From Arthrobacter subterraneus (GTDB lineage: Bacteria; Actinomycetota; Actinomycetes; Actinomycetales; Micrococcaceae), in the NCBI RefSeq assembly GCF_900099735.1, contig NZ_FNDT01000019.1, forward strand, positions 1 through 44,143: DNA of 44,143 bases. The letters are read 5' to 3'. Both the position numbers and the translations under genes were made by a program. Under the pieces are notes generated by a model that saw only the letters and a list, made by a program, of their open reading frames with translations, was not told the DNA's origin and ran no database searches. Of the stretch, positions 1-8,600 are shown piece after piece. Within the stretch, counting starts at the first letter, position 1, and the number at the start of each line of letters is the position of its first letter.

Positions 1-24
1 CTCCTCACCGAGAGACTGTTTCGT

Positions 25-441
25 ATGACCATCGATATCAGGGCAATGCTCCACCGAGTCGTCGCGGAAGTTTTCGACGAGAGCTTCGCGGTGACGGGCT
101 TCGGCTATAGCGACCATCCCGGTCTGCACGGTGTTGAAGTGAGAAGCAATCTCGTTGAGGGTCGCACCGCGGTCATCCGGGCCAGTTATGAGTGGTCGGA
201 CATCTTCATTCCCGAGCTGAACGTCCAGGCAAACATGTTCGACTACGACGACGTGGAGGAGGAGAAGGCGGCAGAGCTCCGAAGGCTCTGCCTCGTCATG
301 CGTGCCTACCTTCAAGGGGAAGGCGAGATCGAAAAGCGGCGACGGCTGTTTCGCCGGGGAACGAACGCAGTTTTGAGGATCAAGGTAGACGGCCTTGAGT
401 GGCGCCTCGGTCGGCACCACTACGTTGTGCCCAACCTATAG
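25..441 (+). CDS. Hypothetical protein, paralogue of the gene at 41222-41668
   Basis: A 138-residue soluble, charged protein with no signal peptide or membrane segment; I do not recognise its family. Its clearest feature is internal to this window: it aligns along its length with the 148-residue product of 41222-41668. Shared blocks are an N-terminal AML.RV..EVF, RTA.IRA followed by FIPELNVQ in the middle (about residues 47-69), an acidic stretch, then ELR..C.VM.AYL and a C-terminal G.EW.LGR. The ATG is 24 bases from the window edge, so the upstream context is mostly unseen. The two paralogues lie on opposite strands at opposite ends of the window, suggesting a duplicated accessory cassette. 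No function can be assigned. Confidence 0.75.
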   Translation: MTIDIRAMLHRVVAEVFDESFAVTGFGYSDHPGLHGVEVRSNLVEGRTAVIRASYEWSDIFIPELNVQANMFDYDDVEEEKAAELRRLCLVMRAYLQGEGEIEKRRRLFRRGTNAVLRIKVDGLEWRLGRHHYVVPNL

Positions 442-606
442 TTGTGCGCGTCGCTCAGGGCTTAGTCAGTGTCAACCGCAGCATGTGGTTTGAATCTCCC
501 TCACTGGGGCAGGGGATTTCTTGTGGGGCTATGGGTGCCCACCTACGGGCTCCTTTCCGGGCTGCTGGTAGCGCGCGCAGTACGTGCCACTCCTGTGCAG
601 CGCCTC

Positions 607-1098
607 TCAATCTGTCGGGTGAGGCCAGGGGGTACTTGAGATTCCTTCATAAGCTTCTTTGAAGGCTGGAGGGAATCCGTTGCCGATGAACCCTTCGAAG
701 TAGTTGAAGATGCTGGGTCGGCTTGGATCCTCGAAGTGATCATCAGCCGGAGGATAGTTTCCGGTCATCACTTGGTAGTGGGACCAGTTACGAAGCCATA
801 TTTCATAGGTAAAAGTCTCAGTCTGAGCTACGGGTCCTGTAGATGCGGCAGGATCGTGTCCGATCCGCTTGGCGTTCGTCGCCCGTGCGGCATGTAGATG
901 TTCTTCGAAGCGTGCTCTTGGTTCCGGCCTCGGGTACCAACGGTCGTAGACATCTGAGCTGCACCGTTGCATCTGCTCGTAGAGGTCAACAATGGTTTCC
1001 GGCTTCTCCGCCCGCAGCTTTCGATTCAGTAGGGCCATTTGAGGACCAGGATCACGGTTCCACAACTTGGCCTTCTTCACGAAGTCTTCAAGGTCCAT
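607..1098 (-). CDS. Hypothetical protein
   Basis: A 163-residue acidic/aromatic soluble protein. I do not recognise the family. The N-terminus (MDLEDFVKKAKLWNRDPG) is helical and charged and the C-terminal half is rich in Trp, Tyr, Phe and Pro. It is chosen over the short overlapping plus-strand reading frames because its composition is protein-like, while the opposite frames are Arg/Ser/Pro-rich. The 165 bases between this gene and the convergent gene ending at 441 show no clear feature. It may be accessory cargo like its neighbours. Confidence 0.55.
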   Translation of the reverse strand: MDLEDFVKKAKLWNRDPGPQMALLNRKLRAEKPETIVDLYEQMQRCSSDVYDRWYPRPEPRARFEEHLHAARATNAKRIGHDPAASTGPVAQTETFTYEIWLRNWSHYQVMTGNYPPADDHFEDPSRPSIFNYFEGFIGNGFPPAFKEAYEGISSTPWPHPTD

Positions 1099-1297
1099 CC
1101 CTCAGGGCTCCTTCGAACGTTCCACGGATCGGGGCGATGCTGTTCCCGACAAGACTAGAGCAGGCGCCGGCGTGTGCCGGTTAGCCGGCTCCACAGCTTG
1201 GGCCGCTGCTCCGGCTGTGCGGCTGGGTATCAGGCACATCAAGCTCTCGTCCCCAGGAAAGCCTGACCTTAATCTCTCGTTGGACCTGGCCGTTGAC

Positions 1298-1849
1298 CTA
1301 AACCAGGGTTTTGGCCCGGCGTAGAACAGTGTCGTGCTGCTCGCGGTCGAAGGTATAGGTGAGGGTGGAAGGAAACAGGTATCCCTCCACGTCCGGACCG
1401 GGTTGGTGGGCCTGGAATCGCCTCCAGGTCACAGTTTCGTCCTGACGATCGATAACGGCACTGATCACGGCGCATTCGACATGCAGGCACTCCCCGATAA
1501 GGAGCGGAGTGCGGCCGGGAAATTCCTCCCACTCATCCTCACCAAGCAGAAACCGTAATGCGTCGCGACCGGCGTCCCCATAGTCATCTTTGCTTCGCTG
1601 CAGTACTGAGTAATAGAGGTCAGCTGTGAGGCGGCGCCCTTCCTTCGGCAGTGACGACCTAGCCTCCTGCAGGATGAGCGCCAAAGGTTCACCGTTGATG
1701 GACCACTGTAGTCCTCCCACCTGATGGGCGGCACGCTTCCACCGTCGGCCCACGGCGACACCGCGATCCAAAGTCAGACGAGAAAACTCTACTTCGTGAG
1801 TTTGCATGCCTTCATCGCTGCCAGGTGTTCCGCCGGTGTCTTCAATCAT
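1298..1849 (-). CDS. Hypothetical protein coupled to the resolvase gene
   Basis: A 183-residue protein from the ATG at 1849, which overlaps the last codons of the upstream resolvase gene (stop at 1842-1844), a typical translational coupling arrangement. An alternative start at 1807 (MQTHEVEFSRLTLDRG) gives 169 residues; the first residues before it are low complexity, so the start is uncertain. The open frame extends upstream as far as 2173, but that part is only the shadow of the resolvase. No domain is recognised. The sequence is acidic in the middle (LLGEDEWEEFPG) and has no membrane segment. Confidence 0.5.
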   Translation of the reverse strand: MIEDTGGTPGSDEGMQTHEVEFSRLTLDRGVAVGRRWKRAAHQVGGLQWSINGEPLALILQEARSSLPKEGRRLTADLYYSVLQRSKDDYGDAGRDALRFLLGEDEWEEFPGRTPLLIGECLHVECAVISAVIDRQDETVTWRRFQAHQPGPDVEGYLFPSTLTYTFDREQHDTVLRRAKTLV

Positions 1850-2462
1850 TCGTGGATCCGGGATAGGTTGCGACCCATTGTTGTGCGTCGAGGTTGGCGA
1901 TACGGCGGTACAGGGTAGCTCTGGACATGCCGAGGTCGCGGGCGACGTGGGAGGCGGGTTGGCCTTGCTCGATGAGGCGGCGGGCATTGGCAATCTGGCT
2001 ATCGCTGAAGATCGGGCGTCGGCCTCCCAGGTCCAGGCCGGCGGTGCGGCGTTTGGTGTTGGAGTCGTTGACGCGTTCGCGTTTGATCTCGAGTTCCATC
2101 TGCGCGAGGGCAGCCATGACGGTGAAGACCATCGATCCCATGGGTGTGCCGGTGTCGACGTTTCCGCCGCCAAGGTTCAGGACGCGCAGGTTCACCTTCT
2201 GAGCTCGAAGTTCATCGGCCAAGGCGAGCATGTTGGAAGTGGAGCGGCCGAGGCGATCGAGGGTGGTGACGATCAGGGTGTCACCTTCATGCAGCGCGTC
2301 GAGGGCTTTGTCGAACTGGGGTCGCCGTGCATGAGCACCGCTAACGCCGTGGTCGATGTACAGATCATCGCGGCGGACGCCGGCGGCAAGAAGGTCGACG
2401 ACCTGCCGGTCGGTGTCCTGGACGCGAGTTGATACCCGCGCGTACCCGATGAGCTTGCCCAT
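1842..2462 (-). CDS. Serine recombinase, resolvase/invertase family
   Basis: A 206-residue small serine recombinase. The N-terminal catalytic domain begins LIGYARVST with the nucleophile Ser11 and carries the LDRLGRS arginine motif (about 69-74) and a long helix E with ALAQMELEIKRERV (about residues 119-132). The C-terminal domain is a Hin-type helix-turn-helix (SHVARDLGMSRATLYRRI). Length and order fit resolvases of the Tn3/Bin3 type, which on plasmids resolve multimers or invert DNA. A 30-bp near-perfect palindrome lies about 140 bp upstream (2602-2631) and could be part of its recombination or regulatory site. The downstream gene overlaps its stop. Confidence 0.93.
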   Translation of the reverse strand: MGKLIGYARVSTRVQDTDRQVVDLLAAGVRRDDLYIDHGVSGAHARRPQFDKALDALHEGDTLIVTTLDRLGRSTSNMLALADELRAQKVNLRVLNLGGGNVDTGTPMGSMVFTVMAALAQMELEIKRERVNDSNTKRRTAGLDLGGRRPIFSDSQIANARRLIEQGQPASHVARDLGMSRATLYRRIANLDAQQWVATYPGSTND

Positions 2463-2601
2463 GCGGCTCCTCTATGTGGATTGGTCCCAAATTGTCTCGC
2501 AACCTACTTCTCAGTCGCGAAATGACATCCCTAGTTATGAAACAGGGTAGCAAGACATGGAGGGAGTAGCAGTGGCGGGGGTGCGGGCCTGTCTCGTCCT
2601 A

Positions 2602-2631
2602 GTGTGTTGCAACCCTAGGGTTTCAACACAC
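2602..2631. promoter_or_regulatory. 30-bp near-perfect palindrome centred on CCCTAGGG
   Basis: The two halves, starting GTGTGTTG and ending CAACACAC, are inverted complements except for one base pair, around a CCCTAGGG core at 2613-2620. It lies between the divergent resolvase (2462) and membrane-protein (2664) genes in a gap of about 200 bp, so it may be an operator for either or a resolvase binding site. The same CCCTAGGG core is found in the perfect palindrome at 31162-31185. Confidence 0.6.
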
Positions 2632-2663
2632 CAGAGGCTTCCCGCCAGCCCTAAACTCTAGTC

Positions 2664-3176
2664 ATGGCGTCAGACCAGGAAATAAAGGAGCATGCGGCGT
2701 TCTGCAGGTGGAGCGTGGAGATGGGCCTACTTGCCGTAACCATCGCCGTAACGTTGGGTGCTGCCATCACTCAACTTTCCTCATTGAACTCTGGCTTGGA
2801 TAGCAGCGCTGCCGCGGCGGTTTATAGCCAGCAGCAAGAAATCGACGAAATTTTCGTCGAGCGACCGGAATACCTGACTTATTTTGAAGAGGGTACGCCT
2901 CCTCCCTCGAGTGGGGACGAAGCATCTCGAGTCCGTGCCATTTCGTATCGCCTTCTGGATCACTTTGAGCATGTGCGATACCAGATCGATGCGGGGCTTT
3001 TTGAGGAAACTGAAACCACATGGAATGAGTACTTCGGAAGTAGTTTTGAGGACTCACCGGCGCTGTGTGCTGCCCTAGTCGAAGCGATTAAGGAGTACGA
3101 CGGGACCGGTGGGGATACGTTATGGGCTGAGCATGCCAAGGAACCCTGTGGCGCCTATGGTATTCACGCGGACTAG
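2664..3176 (+). CDS. Single-pass membrane protein, function unknown
   Basis: A 170-residue protein with a short cytoplasmic-looking N-terminus, one hydrophobic segment at about residues 19-38 (MGLLAVTIAVTLGAAITQL) and a soluble acidic remainder. The region VERPEYLTYFEEG followed by RVRAISYRLLDHFEHV resembles a widespread uncharacterised family in which one membrane helix is followed by a 'RPEL.pYF' motif; this is recalled family knowledge and the function is not known. The next gene follows closely and may be co-transcribed. Confidence 0.7.
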   Translation: MASDQEIKEHAAFCRWSVEMGLLAVTIAVTLGAAITQLSSLNSGLDSSAAAAVYSQQQEIDEIFVERPEYLTYFEEGTPPPSSGDEASRVRAISYRLLDHFEHVRYQIDAGLFEETETTWNEYFGSSFEDSPALCAALVEAIKEYDGTGGDTLWAEHAKEPCGAYGIHAD

Positions 3177-3272
3177 AGGTTGAGCGGTGCGGAAGAGGAC
3201 GCATTGGGGCCCATTAGTGCTCCACTAAAAAGGTTCGCAGGTATAGGCTCATCGCGAGGCGATAGGAGCGAG

Positions 3273-3890
3273 ATGCAACCTGATGATTCGGAGGTCCAGC
3301 ATTTGCTGGTCACCATTGCGAAGTACGACAAACAGGGAAAGCCCATCTCCCCGGACTCTTATAGCTCTGGTGGAGCTCGTAACGCTGACGGTACCCTCAT
3401 AGCCCAATACGACAACCCGCAGCTTGTGGAGGTCGCCAATGGGTCTGATTTCGAGAGCGAGTTCGACGCGCAGGAGCGTCGTAGAAACGACGCCCGACGC
3501 AGACGGGAAGAAGAGGATGCAGAGCGTCGACGCCAGGATCTCCAAAAACTTGCGGAGGATGCGCTGAGGTTGGCCATCAAGAAATGGGTAAAGCCTTTTG
3601 TACGGGACACAGTTCTGCCGAAGGCAACGGAGTTGATGGAGACCAAGATGCTGCCTAAGGGCAAACGACTCGCGCAGCGCTTGTTCCGGCCGGAGGAGAC
3701 TCAGAATGGGGGCCAGCGCCACCGGGGTGACAAGCCCGAGGATGCGACCGACACCGTCACCCGGTCGACAGCTTCACCCCTCAACGCAAATCCTGCCTTC
3801 GACCAGCCAAGTTCTGGAATGGGCGGTGTTGATTCGCCAGACGCAGATGTGATCCGGATGAGCGAATATAAAAACCGTCGGTCTGCCTAA
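3273..3890 (+). CDS. Hypothetical charged coiled-coil protein
   Basis: A 205-residue protein from the ATG at 3273, preceded by AGGAG at 3264-3268. The frame stays open back to a TTG at 3180, directly after the upstream stop, which would add 31 residues but has a poorly spaced ribosome site. A central stretch rich in Arg, Glu and Asp (from ERRRNDARRRREEEDAERRR, about residue 68 onward) should form a charged helix or coiled coil, followed by an amphipathic region (KKWVKPFVRDTVLP) and a disordered tail. The family is not recognised. The position suggests an operon with the membrane protein upstream. Confidence 0.6.
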   Translation: MQPDDSEVQHLLVTIAKYDKQGKPISPDSYSSGGARNADGTLIAQYDNPQLVEVANGSDFESEFDAQERRRNDARRRREEEDAERRRQDLQKLAEDALRLAIKKWVKPFVRDTVLPKATELMETKMLPKGKRLAQRLFRPEETQNGGQRHRGDKPEDATDTVTRSTASPLNANPAFDQPSSGMGGVDSPDADVIRMSEYKNRRSA

Positions 3891-3903
3891 GGGCTGAACT
3901 CGG

Positions 3904-4623
3904 CTAATTAGCACCCAGCTTGAACAATGCGTACTCAACGACATGGCGAGGGCTGGTTGGGCACCAGCGAGCGTTGACCTCGGCAGCTACATCGAGGTAT
4001 CTCGCGTAGGCGGTGAATGGCCGTCGATTGGTCGTACTTGCCCATCCCAGTGCGTTGGACACTCGGTCGTCAAAAATGAGCGGTGCGCGCAGTCCTTCTC
4101 GGTTGGGATCGTCGTATGCGGCGAAGTAGAGCCATTTCGTGAAGAAGGCCGGCCCGAAGCCCTTGATGCGGTCCTCGCTGGGCGAGTTGAGGTGGTGGTA
4201 CGCCTTAACTGGGTCGAGTGTTCGAGCCTTATGGAGTGAGCGCTGGAGTGCGTCGAGTGCACCCTCCTCATGGAGGGGCTTAGTCACTCTGGCAACCCTT
4301 TGTGCTTTGGTTCCTGTTCCCCAGGCGCAAACTGCCACGTACAGGTTGAGTATCGACTCAGCGGATGACACCTCATTGGCCAGGGCGAAGAGGTCCGAGC
4401 GGCTGACATGCTGCCTCTCCGGACCTTTGAGGGCCGTGGGGATTGGTAGAGCTACTGGCCATCGATCGGTCCAGTGGCGAGTGAGGTAGTCGAATCCTTG
4501 AGACCGAATCCGTTCGTCGGCAGGAGGGCCTTCCGGGAAAAATGCCTCTAGATCTTGGCAGATTTCTTCAACAGTTTTGCTCAAGCTCGGCCCCTCACCT
4601 ATTAGTTCGAACGAACACTGCAA
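3904..4623 (-). CDS. 8-oxoguanine DNA glycosylase OGG-fold protein
   Basis: A 239-residue protein with a helix-hairpin-helix-like segment KGFGPAFFTKWLYF (residues 154-167), a conserved mark of the uncharacterised family annotated as 'OGG-fold'. This is followed by a conserved PLIFDDRVSNALG block (181-193). Family members are relatives of base-excision glycosylases and would be expected to act on DNA, but substrate and activity are unproven. Lys163 after the hairpin is a candidate catalytic residue (inference). It is divergently arranged with the RHH-YfbU gene at 4749, sharing a 125-bp region that contains a perfect palindrome. Its role may be repair or phage defence. Confidence 0.7.
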   Translation of the reverse strand: MQCSFELIGEGPSLSKTVEEICQDLEAFFPEGPPADERIRSQGFDYLTRHWTDRWPVALPIPTALKGPERQHVSRSDLFALANEVSSAESILNLYVAVCAWGTGTKAQRVARVTKPLHEEGALDALQRSLHKARTLDPVKAYHHLNSPSEDRIKGFGPAFFTKWLYFAAYDDPNREGLRAPLIFDDRVSNALGWASTTNRRPFTAYARYLDVAAEVNARWCPTSPRHVVEYALFKLGAN

Positions 4624-4707
4624 ACGGTACCTGCTGTGAGGGCCCGCGACTCACGTGGTCGCTACCTTTCCTAGTGTATGTCCTACGTTAATGTCATACT
4701 GTCGTAT

Positions 4708-4726
4708 ACGCATGACAGTCATGCGT
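4708..4726. promoter_or_regulatory. 19-bp perfect palindrome, candidate RHH operator
   Basis: A perfect inverted repeat (arms ACGCATGAC and GTCATGCGT around a single A) lies 22 bp before the GTG start of the RHH-YfbU gene and within the divergent promoter region shared with the OGG-fold gene. Partly overlapping related half-sites (GTCAT, GTATAC) occur at 4693-4710. RHH proteins commonly bind such repeats to repress their own promoters, so autoregulation is a reasonable inference. Confidence 0.55.
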
Positions 4727-4748
4727 TCCAGATAGGAAAGAGGACCAA

Positions 4749-5501
4749 GTGGCAACAGTGACCATTCGGCTTGACGACGAACTTCGTGACCGCATCGCAG
4801 AGGAAGCAGAGCTACGCGGCGTCACGATGAGCAACTACATCCGGGACGCGTTGGAGAACCACATACGGTTCGAACAAACAGATCAGTTGGAAAGCGGACG
4901 ACCGGGGAGCAGGGAGGGGGACATCGATCTCTCACCGTTCCAACGCCGGCTTCTCGTGCAGCTGCACCGAGCCATCCTGGCAGCGAAGGGAGACCTCAGC
5001 GCTGAGTACTACGACGCCGCGGAGGAGGCTAGGGGTGTGGAGCTACTTGAGCACGGATTTACCGGGGAATACTCCGAAGAGTTCGCAGGTATAAACCCGC
5101 CAATGTCTCAATCGGAGTGTGAACTGGTGTGGGACATCTTCGATATGTTCCGCGTTATTGGCTCGAGCGTGAGCGCGCTGGGCAAGGACGGTTGGACTCA
5201 GCTTGGTGTAGATGAACGCTACGGAAGCTTCCGCGGCTTCGATGGTAATCATTCTCTTGAGAATCGTCTGCTTTCCTACGCGAAGTACCTCGTGCGGAAT
5301 GATCGGTGGGAGGAGCAGGCCAATGTTTTCGAAGGCCATGGGGGAGGAAATTCCCACACACAGATGGTTCCGACCTATCGGGCGATGCTCCGCGTCTTCA
5401 AGCCGATATGGAGCCTGACCGTGAGGAGCGGTTCACGGTGGCACCTCTCCGTTGACGAGCTCCGGCAGGTTCTAGAAGCCGCTCCTGGTGCGCGTGACTA
5501 G
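4749..5501 (+). CDS. Ribbon-helix-helix protein fused to a YfbU domain
   Basis: A 250-residue protein starting at GTG. Residues 1-40 form a CopG/Arc-type RHH domain (VTIRLDDELRDRIAEEAELRGVTMSNYIRDAL), expected to dimerise and bind DNA. From about residue 60 the sequence matches the YfbU family: LSPFQRRLLVQLHRAI, then DIFDMFRVIGSS, FRGFDGNHSLENRLLSYAKYL and a C-terminal WHLSVDELRQVLEA. YfbU itself has no established biochemical function. The fusion suggests a DNA-bound sensor or regulator. A perfect palindrome just upstream (4708-4726) is a candidate operator for itself and the divergent OGG-fold gene. Confidence 0.88.
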   Translation: MATVTIRLDDELRDRIAEEAELRGVTMSNYIRDALENHIRFEQTDQLESGRPGSREGDIDLSPFQRRLLVQLHRAILAAKGDLSAEYYDAAEEARGVELLEHGFTGEYSEEFAGINPPMSQSECELVWDIFDMFRVIGSSVSALGKDGWTQLGVDERYGSFRGFDGNHSLENRLLSYAKYLVRNDRWEEQANVFEGHGGGNSHTQMVPTYRAMLRVFKPIWSLTVRSGSRWHLSVDELRQVLEAAPGARD

Positions 5502-5606
5502 GCGACGGGCCCTTGAGACTGTCGACGGGAGCAGAGGTGTCTGATCTGCCGCTGGATGCTGGGTACGGTGGGAGAAGAGTTTTCACCGGCACCAGGGGGA
5601 CGTCCG

Positions 5607-8600
5607 ATGGCGCGATCGCGCAAGCGCAACCAGATTGATGGTCAGGCAAGTCTCGATGCATTTCTTTTCGCCCCACCAGAGGAGGTTCGTGATGAACAAG
5701 TACGGCAAGTTCGCGCAGGAGACGTGGAAGATGACCGCGCCGTCGCAGTACGCACTGATCCCGGACCCGGAGGAGTTCTTCCGGAGCCTGGGCGAGGAAG
5801 CGATGCAGAGGGTGGGGGAGCTGCAGTACGAGCTGGCGGGCCCGGATCCGAAGGGCGAGAGCTACCTGGAGAAGGTGGGCCGGCTGAACGCGTCGAGGAT
5901 GCAGGCCGAGGAGATCGTCAGGGCCGAGATGTTGACCCCGGACGTGATGGAGACCGAGGGCGACGAGACGGACGAGGAAACGGGGATGTCAGCGACCCAC
6001 GAGTACCTGCAGACGGTGGAACAACTGCGCCGAGAGTTGGCGGAGGGGACAGCGATCGAGGAAGCGGAGTACCAGAAGAAGGTGGACAACAGCTAGATGA
6101 CACTGCTCGTCCGGAACGTGTTTCCCGGTTCATTCCTGCACGGCAGGATGATCTAGCCCCCTCTGGCGCCAGGGCCCGCTTCCAAGCGAATGTTGCTGCG
6201 CTGCGCGTACTGCGTGAGCTGCTGGAACAGGACCGGATCGCGAAAGCCGCTGAGCGAAAGGTGTTGGCCCGGTGGGGAAGCTGGGGTGCATCCGGTGTTG
6301 CGGAGGTATTCGATGAAAGCCGAAGTGAGTACGAAGCCGACCGCGCCGAGTTACGCGAGCTGCTGACCGAGGACGAGTACCGGGCGGCGAACCGCACCGT
6401 CATCAACGCCCACTACACGGACCCTGCCCTTGCTGCCGAAATTTGGCGGACTCTGGACACTCTCGGCTTCGACGGGGGACGGGTCCTGGAACCGGGATCC
6501 GGTGCTGGAACCTTCATTGGCCTGGCGCCCGAGAATGCTGCCATGACCGGTGTGGAGCTGGATCCGATCACGGCCGGCATCTCCCAGGCCCTGTACCCGG
6601 ACGCGGACATCCGGGCCGAGTCTTTCGCTGATACCCGCCTGCCGGCCGGTTACTTCGACGCTGCCGTGGGTAATGTGCCGTTCGCCAAGACCAGGCTGCA
6701 CGACCCGCGCCATAACGCGGGTAACCACTCGATGCACAACCACTTCATCATCAAGTCACTGGACCTCACACGTCCGGGAGGCGTCGTCGGTGTCATTTCC
6801 TCAGCGTTCACCCTCGATGCGCAGAATCCTGCTGCCCGCCGCGAAATCTACGAAACGGCGGACCTGCTCGGAGCCGTCCGGCTCCCCACCGGGGCGCACC
6901 GCCGCGCTGCCGGCACCGATGCCCTCACCGACGTGCTGATCTTCCGCAAGCGTCTTCCAGGTGAGGAGCCGCTCAACCCGCAGTGGCTGGAATCGCGCGC
7001 CCTCCCCGTTGAAGATGGTGCTGGTCAGGACCTGGCCCGTATGAACGCCTACTTCATTGACAATCCAGGACGCGTGCTGGGTGAGCCGGTCGTGGGTAAT
7101 GGCATGTACGGCTCGGCGACTCTCACCGTCCGCAACGAGGACCTGCGATCGGTGCCAGAACAGTTGCACCAACAGTTGCAGGACATTGCCCGCGCCGCCG
7201 TCGACGTTGGCAGGGGAGTGGCCGAGCGTCAGCCCGGCCAGGTCATTGAATCAGCCGCGATCGTGCCGGCCGGCAGCGAGTTGCAGGTCGGGCACATCAC
7301 CGCGGAGGCAGACGGGACGTTCGCCCAGGTCGGCCTCGACGGCGCGCTGGCTCCGCTCAGTGTTCCCAGGACACAGCAGGCAGAGCTGCGCTCACTGCTT
7401 AGCTTGCGGGACCTTGCCCGGTCAGTGCTCTCCCTCGAGGCGGGCAACGTCGAAGACACCGCCGAACTGGACGCCGCACGCGAACAGCTGCGCAATACCT
7501 ACCGCACCTATTCGGATACCTACGGTCCCATCAACCGGTTCACGGAGCGGCGGACCGGGCGGACCAACGACGCCGGCGAAGACATCATGGCCCGGGTGAC
7601 ACCGAAAGCGGTGGCACTGCTGCGCAATGACCCGTTCGGGCCGCTGGTCCCTGCGCTGGAGAACTTCGACGAGGCCAGCCAGACAGCATCTCCGGCAGCC
7701 CTGCAGCGCGAACGTCAGGTGCAGCCCCGCCAGCCGGTGCGCGGCGTGGACACGCCTGCCGAAGCCCTGGCTGTCACCCTCGACACCACGGGGGAAGTCG
7801 ACCTGTCCCAGGTGGCACTTTTGCTGGGCATCGAGGAAGACGCCGCGAGGGACGCGCTCGGAGACCTTGTGTATGAAGTGCCGGGCGGGGACGGGGCGCT
7901 GGAAACACGCGCCGAGTATCTGAGCGGGAACATTCGCGAGAAGATCGACGCGGCGCAGGAAGCGGCAGCCGAAGACCCCCGGTTTGAACGGAACATCGCT
8001 GATTTGCAGGCCGTCCTGCCACTGCCGTTGGGCGCGCATGAAATCGAGGCCCGCATCGGGTCGATCTGGATTTCCCCCGAGATCCATGAGGAGTTCCTGC
8101 GGAGCATCCTCCGCGACCAGCAGGCCCGCGTGGACAGGGTCAGCGGTGCCAACTGGGACGTGCAGGCGAACCGGCACAGCTTCATGGCCCGTAACGACTG
8201 GGGGACCGGGCGCATGTCGGCCGGTGAAATCTTCAAGAACCTGCTGGAGCAGAAGCGGGTCCAGGTCACCGACCCCGACCCCGACAACCCCGAAAGCTCC
8301 CGGCGGATCATCAACCCGACCGAGACAACGGCGGCGCAGGAAAAAGCGGAGCTGATGCAGGACCGCTTCAGCGAGTGGGTATGGGAGGACCCGGAACGCG
8401 CCGTCGCCCTGACGGATGAGTACAACCGCCGGTTCAACTCCCTGGTGCTGCGCGATTACACGGTGGAAGGGGAGCGCCTCACGTTCCCCGGGCTGGTCAA
8501 AGACTGGACTCCACGTCCGCACCAACGCGCCGCCGTGGCACGGATGATCTCCGAACCGTCCGTGGGTCTCTTCCACGAGGTTGGTGCCGGCAAGACCGCC

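Noticed and set aside
1298..2173. 291-residue version of the gene downstream of the resolvase
   Set aside because: The first hundred residues are the out-of-frame shadow of the resolvase gene; the plausible start is at 1849 or 1807.
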